Positions 46,038 through 56,014 of a DNA stretch of 64,000 nt are shown here, piece by piece. Both the position numbers and the translations under genes were made by a program. Positions within the stretch are counted from its first letter, which is position 1. Every line of letters starts with the position of its first letter. This DNA is from Paenibacillus radicibacter (GTDB lineage: Bacteria > Bacillota > Bacilli > Paenibacillales > NBRC-103111), in NCBI RefSeq assembly GCF_024721995.1, contig NZ_JANQBC010000008.1, positions 1 through 64,000 of the forward strand, written 5' to 3'. The notes beneath the pieces are model-generated. The model searched no databases. It saw only the letters and a program-made list of their open reading frames with translations, and was not told where the DNA came from.

Positions 46038-47198
46038 CTACTTCCCAAGTACATCTAGCGCAATCTGCGTATGCATCTGCACACCGATAGCAAGCGCATC
46101 TTCATTGATCTTAAATTTCGGATGATGATTCATATAACCGCATCCCTCTTCCTCTGTACCGCCGCCTAGTACATAGAACGCACCTTTGCAGACATCACTG
46201 TATGCAGAGAAATCTTCGCTTCCCATCATTTTTGGATTAACAAATTGCTTGTCACCAACAATCGTCTTCGCTGCTCCACGAACAATCTCAATTACCTCTT
46301 CATTGTTGATGACTGCACTATAGCCATCCATATAGTTCAATTCATACGTTCCGTTATACGCATGTACAAGATGGTCGATGACTTCATGAATACGTTTCTT
46401 CATTAGCTTGCGTGTTTCTGGATTCGTGGTTCGCACGGTTCCTTTAATCGTTGCGGAATCTGGAATGACGTTGAACACCTCACCCGCTGTGAATTGTCCA
46501 ATCGACAACACCGCATTATCTAATGCACCCACATGTCTGGATACAATATTGTTCAAGTTGGATACCACTTCACAACCAATTGTAATTGGGTCAATGGATA
46601 GCTCTGGTGTTGATCCATGCGAGCCTTTACCCTGAATCTTGAGTTCAAAGATATCCTGTCCAGCCGTTATCGCTCCAACATTCGTGCCAATATATCCAAC
46701 CTCTAATTTCGGGAAAATGTGAATACCAAACACATACTCCACATCATCTAAGACGCCCGCTTCTACGATCGCCTTTGCACCACCTGGTGGAACTTCTTCT
46801 GCCGGTTGGAAAATAAACTTAATCGTCCCCTTCAGCTGCTCTTTCATTCCAGACAGAACCTTCGCTGCACCTAGCAGCATCGCCGCATGTGTATCATGAC
46901 CGCAAGCATGCATCACACCCGGATTAAGGGACGGGAACTTAACATCAGATTCCTCCATAATCGGCAGAGCATCAATATCCCCGCGAAGCGCAATCGTCTT
47001 ACCAGGAGCTGATCCCTTCAATGTCGCAATGACACTATTCGTCGTTGGACGGCTTAATTCTAAGTTAGGAAAAGTGCTTAGCACGTTATAAATATAATTA
47101 GCTGTTTCTACTTCTTCGAATGAAAGCTCTGGATGCTGGTGCATGTGTCTACGCCAAGCGATAACTTCCTCAATAGATAGTTGTTCTCTCCAATTCAT
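46038..47198 (-). CDS. M20D family amidohydrolase (N-acyl-amino acid hydrolase type)
   Basis: 386 residues. Metal ligands are visible in His-Ala-Cys-Gly-His-Asp-Thr-His (about 96-103), Pro-Ala-Glu-Glu (about 131) and Glu-Asp-Phe-Ser-Ala-Tyr (about 335). The Cys in the first motif is characteristic of the HipO/IAA-amino acid hydrolase branch. These enzymes release free amino acids from N-acyl or aryl conjugates. GGAGG lies eight bases before the ATG at 47198. As first gene before a transporter and serine dehydratase, N-acylserine or a Ser-containing conjugate is a fair guess. Confidence 0.9.
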   Translation of the reverse strand: MNWREQLSIEEVIAWRRHMHQHPELSFEEVETANYIYNVLSTFPNLELSRPTTNSVIATLKGSAPGKTIALRGDIDALPIMEESDVKFPSLNPGVMHACGHDTHAAMLLGAAKVLSGMKEQLKGTIKFIFQPAEEVPPGGAKAIVEAGVLDDVEYVFGIHIFPKLEVGYIGTNVGAITAGQDIFELKIQGKGSHGSTPELSIDPITIGCEVVSNLNNIVSRHVGALDNAVLSIGQFTAGEVFNVIPDSATIKGTVRTTNPETRKLMKKRIHEVIDHLVHAYNGTYELNYMDGYSAVINNEEVIEIVRGAAKTIVGDKQFVNPKMMGSEDFSAYSDVCKGAFYVLGGGTEEEGCGYMNHHPKFKINEDALAIGVQMHTQIALDVLGK

Positions 47199-47224
47199 CG
47201 TTGTTTCCTCCATTGATTCGTATT

Positions 47225-47238
47225 TGGTAACGCTTACA
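47225..47238 (-). promoter_or_regulatory. Probable cre site before the amidohydrolase operon
   Basis: TGTAAGCGTTACCA on the minus strand matches TGWAANCGNTNWCA at 13 of 14 positions. It lies 27 bases upstream of the amidohydrolase start, in the right place for a catabolite block. Confidence 0.65.
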
Positions 47239-47250
47239 CAATTGATTGTA

Positions 47251-47299
47251 TAAAAATACCCCTTTTTTCACATGCCTTCATTTGCTGTAAAAAGGGGTA
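47251..47299 (-). terminator. Terminator after the AraC-type regulator
   Basis: TACCCCTTTTT (47257-47267) pairs with AAAAAGGGGTA (47289-47299). On the minus strand the second arm is followed by TTTTTATAC. It isolates the regulator transcript from the amidohydrolase operon. Confidence 0.8.
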
Positions 47300-47372
47300 A
47301 ATTTGCACATGTTGTGCTTTTTTATTTTTCATAAGCAAAAATAACGCCTACATAATTGCTATGCGGGTCAAT

Positions 47373-49694
47373 CTATGAATACTCGGGCTCCACGATATAA
47401 AGTTTGCAGGAATTGATCGTTAAATTAGACGTTAGTTTTAACGTATCTTGAACATATTGCCGCTTCATATACATGGCAGGAACAATTTTGCGAGTTAAAT
47501 AATCCGCACATTCAGCATCTATATCAACAGGCGAGCCGACTTTTAACCATTCGTTATAAATCCCACCATGATCCTTATCCAGCAAATACTCTTTCATGAG
47601 ATAGGTTCGAGATTCAAGCCCCTCTATAACAAGATGCAGTTGTTTATTCTGCGAACGTGTTAAGAACTGATCAATCGAATGAATGGGGTCCGAATAGCAC
47701 GTGTTATAGACGAGAACATATAACTTGTCCTCTTCTCTTGTAATTAATACCCCTTCTTCTGTTAGCAAAATATCGCTTGCGAGTCGATCCATCAATTGTA
47801 AGACAAAATAAAGCGGACGTTTAAGTTCCCCGTACATAAATAAAGACAAGCAGCTGAAGCCTTTATGCTCCGTCACGCTGTCTTTGACTTTAATATCTAA
47901 CCAATATCCGATTCCTTGAAAATGATTCGAGTACGTCGTCAAAGCGTCAATAATAAGTGCCGCCCTAAAGAAAGAACCGCTCATCTCTCCTTGGCCAGCA
48001 AGGGTATTCCAATCTCGCAATATCATATCTGGCAGCTCGACATTCATTTCTAGATAGAGGGATTGAAGCTGCTGTAACATCTCAATTGGGATATACTTAG
48101 CGCGCATTAACGGTTCGATTGTCTCTTCCTCACACAAAGTCCCCCCCATGGGATCCGCATTTATTGTAATAAAGCTGGGTAACTGCTGGGATTGATCGAC
48201 TTCGTACAGGAACTTCTTAAATCCTTTTAAATGACAGGCTTGATAATAGGACATCGCATACACACCTATTCGAAGTTCGGGGTGCAATTTCATCATGGCT
48301 TGATATAATGCACGATACCATTCAAGGAAAATGGAGTCTTTCATGGCTGGGTACTTAACCAATTCAAAACGCCACTGCAAAACGTCATTTATGCCGTAAC
48401 GATTGATCCAATACGTCAGTATCGTAATAATGGCTTCTACTTGTATATTCGAATTCAGTTGGATAAAAGGCTTCAGCTTAATCTCTTGCAAGAAATCGAA
48501 GATTTCATTGTTGTACAGATTGGCTGACATCATCATGCCATGCCTACCCACATCAAGTCCCGGATGAAACCCTTCGAAACATACATACGCCATCTGAAGC
48601 TCTTTAGCTACAATTCGAAGCTGCTCGCGAACTTCATGCGCTAATAAATTGTGGTAAGAACCCACTTGGATTAATCGAGCAGGCTTTTTCAACTTCAAAT
48701 GATCCTTATGTTCACTATGCACCCTAGGCACTGTAAATTGCCGCGTTTCCTGAATGTTGATCTGGTCATCGTCCATCTCTTTTTCAACCATATAACGAGA
48801 CAGTTCTTGAAGAGCAAGTTCTGCATGTATGACCTCATAGGAGTCTGTATCAGTTGTTGATCGACTCTGGGTAGCATGATTTACACTAGAATTTTGTTTC
48901 GTACGATACTCGCTTGGCGTCATTCCATAACACGCTCTGAAACTTTTGTTGAATATCTTAATGTTGGCAAATCCATGATGAAGTGCAAGCTTGAGAATGG
49001 ATTCACTAGAGCTTGTTAATTCAAGTACTGCCTTCTCCAGTCGGACTTCATTCACATGCTGCGTGAACGTCTTCCCCATCGTTTTCTTAAACAAGCGAGA
49101 TAAGTGAAATAGTGAAATGTACGACTCACTTGCGATTTGCTCAAGAGAAAGTGGTGTGCGATAGTGCTGATCGACATATTGTAAAATGTGATGGATTCGC
49201 TCATTCTGAATGAATTTAGTATCTGTCGAATCAATCGACACTTCTTTAATAAAATACTTCGTCAATACACTCAACACTTCAAATAAATGCTTCCTGATCT
49301 CAAATGGATTGGAATCCAAATGACGGTAGTACGCAAGCATGAAGTAGGTTAATGTAGTTCGAAGTTCAGTTAGTCGTTCATCACTTGAATCTATCGTTGC
49401 TGAATTACAGGCATACCTAGCGTGCCATGGTTCGTCCATACAACTCTCCATATGTTTGCGCGATATCGTTAGCATTAGAATGAGATTCGGACCCGTACTT
49501 TCAATGCGCAATGTCTCATACGGATTAAGGATGATCATATCATCATCGACGAACGAATATTCCATACGATCTACAAAGACTTGGACCTTACCCTTTAGTA
49601 CGAGGACCACTCGCAATCCATCTATGACTGCTGGTTTCATATTCTTGACACGGATGAGTGAAAGATTACACATGGAAGTCTGTTCTTTACGCAT
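47373..49694 (-). CDS. AraC family regulator fused to a GH39-like domain
   Basis: 773 residues in three parts: an N-terminal cupin-like sensor (about 1-110); an AraC double helix-turn-helix (about 165-268) with His-Gly-Phe-Ala-Asn and Tyr-Gly-Met-Thr-Pro-Ser-Glu-Tyr; and a C-terminal domain of about 480 residues with TIM-barrel-like stretches (Val-Cys-Phe-Glu-Gly-Phe, Trp-Arg-Phe-Glu-Leu-Val) resembling GH39 beta-xylosidases. Fusions of this kind occur in Bacilli and are thought to sense sugars. The usual GH39 acid/base pair is not obvious, so the domain may only bind. It could regulate the downstream amidohydrolase operon, although it has its own terminator. Confidence 0.8.
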   Translation of the reverse strand: MRKEQTSMCNLSLIRVKNMKPAVIDGLRVVLVLKGKVQVFVDRMEYSFVDDDMIILNPYETLRIESTGPNLILMLTISRKHMESCMDEPWHARYACNSATIDSSDERLTELRTTLTYFMLAYYRHLDSNPFEIRKHLFEVLSVLTKYFIKEVSIDSTDTKFIQNERIHHILQYVDQHYRTPLSLEQIASESYISLFHLSRLFKKTMGKTFTQHVNEVRLEKAVLELTSSSESILKLALHHGFANIKIFNKSFRACYGMTPSEYRTKQNSSVNHATQSRSTTDTDSYEVIHAELALQELSRYMVEKEMDDDQINIQETRQFTVPRVHSEHKDHLKLKKPARLIQVGSYHNLLAHEVREQLRIVAKELQMAYVCFEGFHPGLDVGRHGMMMSANLYNNEIFDFLQEIKLKPFIQLNSNIQVEAIITILTYWINRYGINDVLQWRFELVKYPAMKDSIFLEWYRALYQAMMKLHPELRIGVYAMSYYQACHLKGFKKFLYEVDQSQQLPSFITINADPMGGTLCEEETIEPLMRAKYIPIEMLQQLQSLYLEMNVELPDMILRDWNTLAGQGEMSGSFFRAALIIDALTTYSNHFQGIGYWLDIKVKDSVTEHKGFSCLSLFMYGELKRPLYFVLQLMDRLASDILLTEEGVLITREEDKLYVLVYNTCYSDPIHSIDQFLTRSQNKQLHLVIEGLESRTYLMKEYLLDKDHGGIYNEWLKVGSPVDIDAECADYLTRKIVPAMYMKRQYVQDTLKLTSNLTINSCKLYIVEPEYS

Positions 49695-49785
49695 CGTTCA
49701 CCACTCCATCATTTAAATTTTATCAAAACATACCATAGCTTTTGACATGTAACTATACAATAGAACACAAAATTTATAACAACCA

Positions 49786-49820
49786 AAATAAACCAGTCCT
49801 CCTTGTTTGGAGTTCTGGCT
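49786..49820 (-). terminator. Terminator after sigK
   Basis: AACCAGTCCTCC (49791-49802) pairs with GGAGTTCTGGCT (49809-49820) with two mismatches, followed on the minus strand by TTATTTTGG. Confidence 0.7.
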
Positions 49821-49874
49821 TATATGATTTATAACAATATACTATTTCATCGGATTGCCTACTAACTATTAACC

Positions 49875-50579
49875 CTAACGCTTCACCTTGTAAAACTCAT
49901 GGTACAGCTTCATCAGCGCCCGTTTCTCAATCCGAGATACATATGACCTCGAAATACCCAAATCCTTCGCAATTTCCCTTTGTGTCCGCTCATCTCCGCC
50001 ATGTTCCAATCCAAATCGTCCACGAATAACCTCTTGCTCACGCTCATCTAGAATATCTAGATTACGATATATTTTACTCTTCTCGATTTTAAGCTGCACT
50101 TTATCAATGACATCATCTGGTTCTGTGCCAAGGATATCTATGAGAGTAATTTCGTTACCCTCTTTATCCGTCCCTATAGGGTCATGGAGCGAGACATCTT
50201 TACGTGTTTTTTTGAGCGAACGCAGATGCATGAGGATCTCATTCTCAATACAGCGCGCTGCAAACGTCGCAAGCTTCGTCCCTTTTCCAGTCTGAAAGCT
50301 CTCAATAGCCTTGATTAAACCAATCGTTCCGATGGAGATAAGGTCTTCAAGGTCTTCGCCAGTGTTGTCGAATTTCTTAACGATGTGAGCGACTAAGCGA
50401 AGATTATGTTCGATCAGCAAATTCCGTGATCGCTGATTACCTTCTGCCATAAGTTGGAGGTGTTTCGTCTCCTCCTCTTCATGTAGAGGTTGGGGGAAAG
50501 CATTATTCTTAACATAAGACACGAGTAAGGTCAGCTGCTTAATGAACAGCGCTATCGCTGCGAACAATCCAGGCACCAC
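49875..50579 (-). CDS. sigK: Sporulation sigma factor SigK (pro-sigma-K)
   Basis: 234 residues, a single uninterrupted frame from pro-sequence to region 4. An N-terminal hydrophobic pro-segment (about 1-20) ends in Leu-Val-Ser-Tyr-Val-Lys-Asn-Asn, where SpoIVFB should cut. Region 2 has [10 protein letters not shown] and region 4.2 has [12 protein letters not shown]. It drives late mother-cell genes (coat, mother-cell lysis). B. subtilis carries a skin element within the gene; none is here. Start: adjacent GTGs at 50579 and 50576 follow AGGAGG by four and seven bases; homology favours 50579. The ATG further upstream precedes the ribosome site. Confidence 0.94.
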   Translation of the reverse strand: MVPGLFAAIALFIKQLTLLVSYVKNNAFPQPLHEEEETKHLQLMAEGNQRSRNLLIEHNLRLVAHIVKKFDNTGEDLEDLISIGTIGLIKAIESFQTGKGTKLATFAARCIENEILMHLRSLKKTRKDVSLHDPIGTDKEGNEITLIDILGTEPDDVIDKVQLKIEKSKIYRNLDILDEREQEVIRGRFGLEHGGDERTQREIAKDLGISRSYVSRIEKRALMKLYHEFYKVKR

Positions 50580-50733
50580 TCCACCTCCTAAGATGTGCAT
50601 CGTCTTGATCCGTCTGATTGAGCACTTTACATTCTATGTGGGCGAAAGCCTATGTGTGCATGTACCCGATAAAAAGGATCGCGCACTATCTAACCAGCCA
50701 TTTGTGCTACAGAGCAAATGGTTTGATCAAATA

Positions 50734-50769
50734 TAAAGAAAAGGCCACCGAGAAATACTCGATGACCTT
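50734..50769 (-). terminator. Terminator after the secreted-protein operon
   Basis: AAGGCCACCGAG (50741-50752) pairs with CTCGATGACCTT (50758-50769) through two G-U pairs, followed on the minus strand by TTCTTTATAT. Confidence 0.85.
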
Positions 50770-50797
50770 AATAGGCATTGCTAACGGTTAATCTTAC

Positions 50798-52909
50798 TTA
50801 CCATTCATTCTTCGTTGTTTCCCATAAACCAGCCTGTGTGCCAATAAGCTTACGCTGACCTTGGAACTCATCATACAAGTTCATGATCAATGTACTCGTT
50901 ACACTATTGGATGCACCACTTATATTAAAGGACAGATCAAGCTTCTGATTCTTACCGATCTTCAGATTGTTGGAGTCTCCACTACCCATCTCTAAATCTT
51001 TAAGATTAAACACGCGCTCTACTGTTCCTCCACCCTCAGGTAACTTCAATTCAAGAATAAGCTTATGGCCTTCTGGATTCGTCTCTGCGGAGTTATCCTG
51101 GATAAGATCATAATTGATGTTCACTTGAATGCTGTCTGACTTTGGCATGGAAGTTGTTTTTACATTTTTAAAAGTAAGCGTAAATGGATTAACGGTAACA
51201 TTTTGAATAGATCCTGGCTTCTTCGTCTTCTCATCAGGAAGCCAGAATGCTACGGGATTAATAAATCCGTCTGGTGTTTCCTTCGCTTCTGTTAGCTTGC
51301 CTGCTGTCACACCATCACCCACTAGTAAGTAAGCAGAAGATGAGCTAAAGTTGGTTGGAACATAGCTCCAGAATTCAAGAATTGCTTTATTGTTAGGACT
51401 AAGCTTGTTCGAAATTTGAGCTGCTTGTGCAGGATATAATCCACCATCCGTTGTCATAAAGTTACCGACTAGATTGGAAATATTCACATGACGCTTCTCA
51501 TAATTCTCAACTTCGAATCGAGCCATTACCACGTTACGTGTCGCACCTTGATAAACTTTAGTCTCAAGTAGTTCGTACTTCGACTTGCGTCCTGGTTGAT
51601 CGTTCGTATAACGGTCGCCTGGGCGATATATAGCATAAGATTGCGTTGGGTTCGTCACTGTGAAGTCAACTAGATCCGCAACTTCCTCATTGCTGCCTTT
51701 TTCCTGTAAAACAAGCTTCAAAGACTTATAATCCGTTGTATATGGAATTTTACCCACAACTTGCAGCTTCACAGTTTCTTTTGGTGCTAGACCAATTGCT
51801 TTGGACGTGTTAATCACATTCGCCTTAATCTCAAACGCGTCGTCGAGTACCAAGTAACCTGTTAGATCAGGAATGGACAATGACTTCACATCTTCATTCG
51901 TAAGAAGTATTTCTGCTGTTACGACATCATCACCCTCCCATGGTAGACGATACACTTCATTTAACTGTGCTTGATAATGACCCTTCTCACTGTTCAGATC
52001 AACCTTCGTCTTGACTTTCGAGGTTTCGGCTTGTACAACTTCAGGAAGAATGAACGTTAAAACCGGAATATTACGCTTTAATTCGGTCACATTCTGTGTC
52101 ATCACCAGCTCCCAATTGTCTGAGCTATTGGACACTGGAATCTTCCCAGTTAGGACGTAGCTCTTGCTGTCTTTAGCTCGAAGTACCGCTGCTTTCTCTT
52201 CCTTACGATCCAGTGGATACAAAGTACCATCAGCTGTACGAATGCTGTACTTATAATCTGGTATCTCAACACTTTCAGATCCCAAATTCTTCATCTCAAT
52301 TGTAACGGATGGGCTGTAATACTTCTCATTGGCTGTGCGATTGAATTTCGTAAGAGCTGCAATTAAACCCAACTCATTATTCTGAATGGGGCTTGATTCG
52401 CCGGAATCTATTTTGGCCAACATCGTATCATCAATTGTAATTTCCCCTACAGGGTTCTCAAAGTTCGGTTTGCTAAAGTCCCACTGGATGAACTCCAGTT
52501 TCATATCTTGAGGTTTAACAACACCGTTCACCTTTACAGAATAACTAATATTCCGTGTTAGGCTGGGCTGGATTTTATTTTTGTCTTTATTCACTGTATT
52601 TTGCTGTGCAATGATCGCTTGTCCTGAAGTTGTAGTCGTACGAACACGGTAGCCTGCCCAATCCACAACTTTGTCACTGTTATTGGATACGGACACAACG
52701 AACGATAGAACGCTATTGCCTTGCTCAACTAAACTCTGCACTTGTTTCACTTCAACTTGAACACCTTTAGCTACTTCCAAGACTTGAACAGGTGCGACTC
52801 CCACTGTCTCCGTCGCCTCAGCAGCATACGCATAAGGAGCAACACCACCCATGGCAAGTGTGATGCCTAATGTTGCGCTCATAATTTTCATTGATAATGG
52901 TTTCTTCAT
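50798..52909 (-). CDS. Large secreted protein of unknown function
   Basis: 703 residues with a signal peptide (about 1-29, cleavage likely after Ala-Tyr-Ala-Ala). The rest is beta-rich with three or four loosely related units, each with an Asn-rich strand pair (for example Ser-Val-Ser-Asn-Asn-Ser-Asp and Glu-Met-Lys-Asn-Leu-Gly-Ser), suggesting repeated Ig-like domains. No catalytic motif, SLH, LPXTG or transmembrane end is visible. It is the last gene of the adaptor-ATPase-permease operon, 33 bases behind the permease, so it is likely the cargo, a partner, or the target guarded by that machine. No family recognised. Confidence 0.75.
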   Translation of the reverse strand: MKKPLSMKIMSATLGITLAMGGVAPYAYAAEATETVGVAPVQVLEVAKGVQVEVKQVQSLVEQGNSVLSFVVSVSNNSDKVVDWAGYRVRTTTTSGQAIIAQQNTVNKDKNKIQPSLTRNISYSVKVNGVVKPQDMKLEFIQWDFSKPNFENPVGEITIDDTMLAKIDSGESSPIQNNELGLIAALTKFNRTANEKYYSPSVTIEMKNLGSESVEIPDYKYSIRTADGTLYPLDRKEEKAAVLRAKDSKSYVLTGKIPVSNSSDNWELVMTQNVTELKRNIPVLTFILPEVVQAETSKVKTKVDLNSEKGHYQAQLNEVYRLPWEGDDVVTAEILLTNEDVKSLSIPDLTGYLVLDDAFEIKANVINTSKAIGLAPKETVKLQVVGKIPYTTDYKSLKLVLQEKGSNEEVADLVDFTVTNPTQSYAIYRPGDRYTNDQPGRKSKYELLETKVYQGATRNVVMARFEVENYEKRHVNISNLVGNFMTTDGGLYPAQAAQISNKLSPNNKAILEFWSYVPTNFSSSSAYLLVGDGVTAGKLTEAKETPDGFINPVAFWLPDEKTKKPGSIQNVTVNPFTLTFKNVKTTSMPKSDSIQVNINYDLIQDNSAETNPEGHKLILELKLPEGGGTVERVFNLKDLEMGSGDSNNLKIGKNQKLDLSFNISGASNSVTSTLIMNLYDEFQGQRKLIGTQAGLWETTKNEW

Positions 52910-52942
52910 ATAGACCTCCTCTATTTCATGTTCTTATTATAC

Positions 52943-54118
52943 TCAATCTACACGCAGTGCATCAATTGGACGTAATTTCGCTGCCTTATTCGCTGGGAAT
53001 AATCCGAAGACTACACCGATTACTAATGAGAAGGAGAACGCGAAACTAATAACTCCAAGTGAAATTGGAACTCGTAGATTGAATGCTTGTCCAAGTCCAA
53101 GAGCAATTCCAATTCCGATTACTACGCCAATGAGTCCCCCAGTTGCACCTAATAACACCGATTCGATTAAGAACTGCAGCAGAATATCCCGCTTCTTCGC
53201 ACCTAGCGCCTTACGAACTCCAATTTCTCTTGTGCGCTCACTTACGGATACGAGCATGATATTCATAATTCCGATACCGCCAACAAGCAAGGAAATACCT
53301 GCAATACCACCAAGCACAGCCGTCATCGTCGCCATCATGCTCTCGTTCTGCTCCAAGAATTCTTGTTGATTGTAAATATGGAAGCCATCACCTGTTGGAG
53401 TCTTGAATCGCTTAAGTAAGTCCTTACGTAAACTTGCCATCACCCCATCGATGTTCTCAGCCGCATTTACTTTCACAACAAAGCTATTTATACCTGGATT
53501 TGCAAGAAGCCGCCCTGCCGTTGAAATCGGGATCATGAGCTTGTTATCTTGAGAGCCCATGAAGCTGGTTCCTTTAGACTCAAGTACGCCCACAATACGA
53601 AAAGCAATTCCATTAAGAATAACTTCTTTACCCATAGGATCAGCTAAACCGAATAAATTCGTCGCTGTCTCTGTACCAATTAGTGCTACCTTCGTTCGAT
53701 TATTAACGTCCGCTTGAACAATAAATCGACCTTTCTGCACATGGAAGTTTTCCACCGTCTCATAATCCGGCACGACACCTTCTATAGGTACTTCCTTGTT
53801 TTTATTTCCACTCTTCGCTTTTACACTCCCACTAATAGTTGGAGAAATAGCAGCTACGTTTTCCTTTTTCTTAAGCGCCATTGTATCCTCAACACTAAGC
53901 GATGCATTCGTTCCTCGGCCAGTAATGTTCACATACAATTTTAAGATACCCATATCACCCATTTGATCTTGGATATTGTTCCCTAATCCTTTTCCAAGAG
54001 AAACGAGTGCAATAACAGAGAATACCCCAATAATCATTCCTAGAATTGTTAAGAACGAGCGGAGTTTGTTACTGATCATACTTTTCCAAGCCATCTTGAG
54101 TGCCTGCATTAGAATCAT
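52943..54118 (-). CDS. MacB/FtsX-type ABC transporter permease (YknZ-like)
   Basis: 391 residues: an N-terminal membrane helix (about 20-42), a large extracellular MacB core domain (about 45-260), then three helices with the FtsX signature Ser-Glu-Arg-Thr-Arg-Glu-Ile-Gly-Val-Arg-Lys-Ala-Leu-Gly-Ala (about 291). Such permeases do not transport through the membrane but transmit force to an outer partner. It overlaps the ATPase stop by four bases. With the adaptor it resembles B. subtilis YknXYZ, which protects against the SdpC toxin. Confidence 0.9.
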   Translation of the reverse strand: MILMQALKMAWKSMISNKLRSFLTILGMIIGVFSVIALVSLGKGLGNNIQDQMGDMGILKLYVNITGRGTNASLSVEDTMALKKKENVAAISPTISGSVKAKSGNKNKEVPIEGVVPDYETVENFHVQKGRFIVQADVNNRTKVALIGTETATNLFGLADPMGKEVILNGIAFRIVGVLESKGTSFMGSQDNKLMIPISTAGRLLANPGINSFVVKVNAAENIDGVMASLRKDLLKRFKTPTGDGFHIYNQQEFLEQNESMMATMTAVLGGIAGISLLVGGIGIMNIMLVSVSERTREIGVRKALGAKKRDILLQFLIESVLLGATGGLIGVVIGIGIALGLGQAFNLRVPISLGVISFAFSFSLVIGVVFGLFPANKAAKLRPIDALRVD

Positions 54119-54810
54119 GAAGCAGCACCCCGATCCTCTGTAATTAAACCGTCTTGAATGCGAATGACACGGTTCGCCTGCTCTGCAATTTCAAGGTCAT
54201 GGGTAATGATAATAATCGTATGACCTTTGGCATGTAGCTCGTGCATCATCTCCATAATTTCCTTACCCGTCTTCGAATCTAGTGCTCCTGTCGGTTCATC
54301 CGCAAGTAGAATTGGAGGGTTACCCGCAAGTGCTCTAGCAATGGCTACACGCTGCTGTTGTCCACCTGATAACTGCATCGGTCTATGACCTGTACGTTCA
54401 CCAAGACCTACATTTACTAATGCTTGTGTCGCTTGTGCTGTACGTTCTTTTAACGACATTCCACGATAGATCAGTGGTAATTCTACATTCTCAAGTGCCG
54501 TCAACTTTGTTAATAAGTTAAAGCTTTGGAAAATAAACCCGATCTTTTCATTGCGAACTTGCGCTTGCTTATTCTCCGACATCCCACTAACTTCTTTACC
54601 ATCCAGAAGGTAACTGCCAGAGCTTGGGACATCCAAGCAACCGATCATGTTCATCAGCGTCGATTTACCGGAACCCGATGGCCCAACAATCGCAACAAAC
54701 TCCCCTTGTGCAATTGAGAACGTGATGCCTTTAAGAATAGGGACTTTTTCCCCTGCCATAACGTATGTTTTGACTAAATCTTTAATCTCAATGAGAGGTT
54801 TATCCACCAT
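54115..54810 (-). CDS. ABC transporter ATP-binding protein (MacB/LolD/YknY-like)
   Basis: 231 residues. Walker A Gly-Pro-Ser-Gly-Ser-Gly-Lys-Ser-Thr, signature Leu-Ser-Gly-Gly-Gln-Gln-Gln-Arg, Walker B [11 protein letters not shown], switch His in Ile-Ile-Thr-His-Asp. The ATG at 54810 follows AAAGGAG by nine bases and is preferred to earlier in-frame starts. It powers the MacB-type permease. Confidence 0.93.
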   Translation of the reverse strand: MVDKPLIEIKDLVKTYVMAGEKVPILKGITFSIAQGEFVAIVGPSGSGKSTLMNMIGCLDVPSSGSYLLDGKEVSGMSENKQAQVRNEKIGFIFQSFNLLTKLTALENVELPLIYRGMSLKERTAQATQALVNVGLGERTGHRPMQLSGGQQQRVAIARALAGNPPILLADEPTGALDSKTGKEIMEMMHELHAKGHTIIIITHDLEIAEQANRVIRIQDGLITEDRGAAS

Positions 54811-54835
54811 CCTATTACTCTCCTTTAGCTCCATC

Positions 54836-56014
54836 TCACCCACCATGAGTTACGACAACGGCTTCACCTGCTGGCGCATCCATCATTTCACCGAAATTTC
54901 CAGGCCCACCTGGTGTCATATTCGGCAGAACAACTTTCTCACCAACTTGAAGTCCACTCACAATTTCAATGAAGCTCTCATTCTGAATACCGACTTGTAC
55001 TTCCCGCATTGCGGATGCTGGCGCTCCTGTTGGTTTCTTGTCTTTAGCTGGTTTCGCGCCATCAGTAGCTGGGGCTACTTCCTCTACCTTAACGAAACTC
55101 TTACCATCCATCTGCTGAACAGCCTCAATAGGCAATATGATTACATCATTCTTTTCTTCGATTTTTACGACCGCACGAGCAGACATTCCTGCTTTAATTG
55201 AGGTTGCATCTTGGCTGCTATCTACACTAAGCGTGATTTTGAATACAGAAATTCCATTCTTAGCTGTACCCTCGCTTGCAATCTTCGTCACTTTTCCATT
55301 AAAAATCTTACCTGGTGACGCATCCACTGTAATGTGCGCAGCCATGCCTTCCTTGACTTTAAGAACATCCATCTCATCAACTTCAATGTCGATTTTTAAA
55401 TTGCCGTAGTTCACGATTTCACCAATCGCCGCACTGCCCGCAACCGTATCACCGACTACGTTATTAAGTGTAATAAGTTCACCATCAATTTGAGCAACTA
55501 CAGGTGCAGGTGGCTTCTGATCATTCTGCAAAGATTGAATCTTACTCTTCGATAGATCAATCTCTAGCATCTGCTTCTTGATGTTAATTTTCATCTCTTC
55601 AATCTTGGTCTCATCTGTATTTTCCTTTAATGCTTGTTGAGATGATTCCAAATCCATCTCTTTTTTTAATAAAGACAACTCTTCTTGCTTGAGTTCATCT
55701 TTCAAATTTTTAGCTTCATATGTAACGAGCACTTGCCCCTTTTTCACTTGATCGCCTTGCTTAACAGAGAAACTTAGAATTTTACCGCCGTCACCTGCTT
55801 TTACACTCTGTTTCTCCGCAGATGCAATTGCACCAGATCCACCCACACTCACTTGAATCGATCCTTGCTCTACTTGTGCAGTGTTCGTAACCATCGGCAT
55901 CACATGACTGGAATTAGCGAGAAAGAACCACGTACCCGCCCCTGCTAAAACAACTGCAATCCCCAGCGATATCAGTATCCACTTCTTCTTTTTACTACGA
56001 CCTTCATTTTCCAT
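54836..56014 (-). CDS. HlyD/MacA family adaptor protein (YknX-like)
   Basis: 392 residues. Membrane anchor (about 12-32) after a Lys-rich tail, a lipoyl-like half (Val-Lys-Ala-Gly-Asp-Gly-Gly-Lys-Ile), a coiled coil rich in Glu/Lys (about 95-155), the second lipoyl half, and a beta-barrel domain. A Lys/Pro/Ala-rich insertion (about 315-335, Thr-Asp-Gly-Ala-Lys-Pro-Ala-Lys) is a low-complexity loop. The ATG at 56014 has AAGGGGGA about 11 bases before. First gene of the four-gene operon, linking the ABC permease to the wall side. Confidence 0.88.
   Translation of the reverse strand: MENEGRSKKKKWILISLGIAVVLAGAGTWFFLANSSHVMPMVTNTAQVEQGSIQVSVGGSGAIASAEKQSVKAGDGGKILSFSVKQGDQVKKGQVLVTYEAKNLKDELKQEELSLLKKEMDLESSQQALKENTDETKIEEMKINIKKQMLEIDLSKSKIQSLQNDQKPPAPVVAQIDGELITLNNVVGDTVAGSAAIGEIVNYGNLKIDIEVDEMDVLKVKEGMAAHITVDASPGKIFNGKVTKIASEGTAKNGISVFKITLSVDSSQDATSIKAGMSARAVVKIEEKNDVIILPIEAVQQMDGKSFVKVEEVAPATDGAKPAKDKKPTGAPASAMREVQVGIQNESFIEIVSGLQVGEKVVLPNMTPGGPGNFGEMMDAPAGEAVVVTHGG

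Noticed and set aside
49875-50600. Search for a skin-type insertion in sigK
   Set aside because: The gene is one continuous frame from pro-sequence to region 4; no recombinase or split seen.
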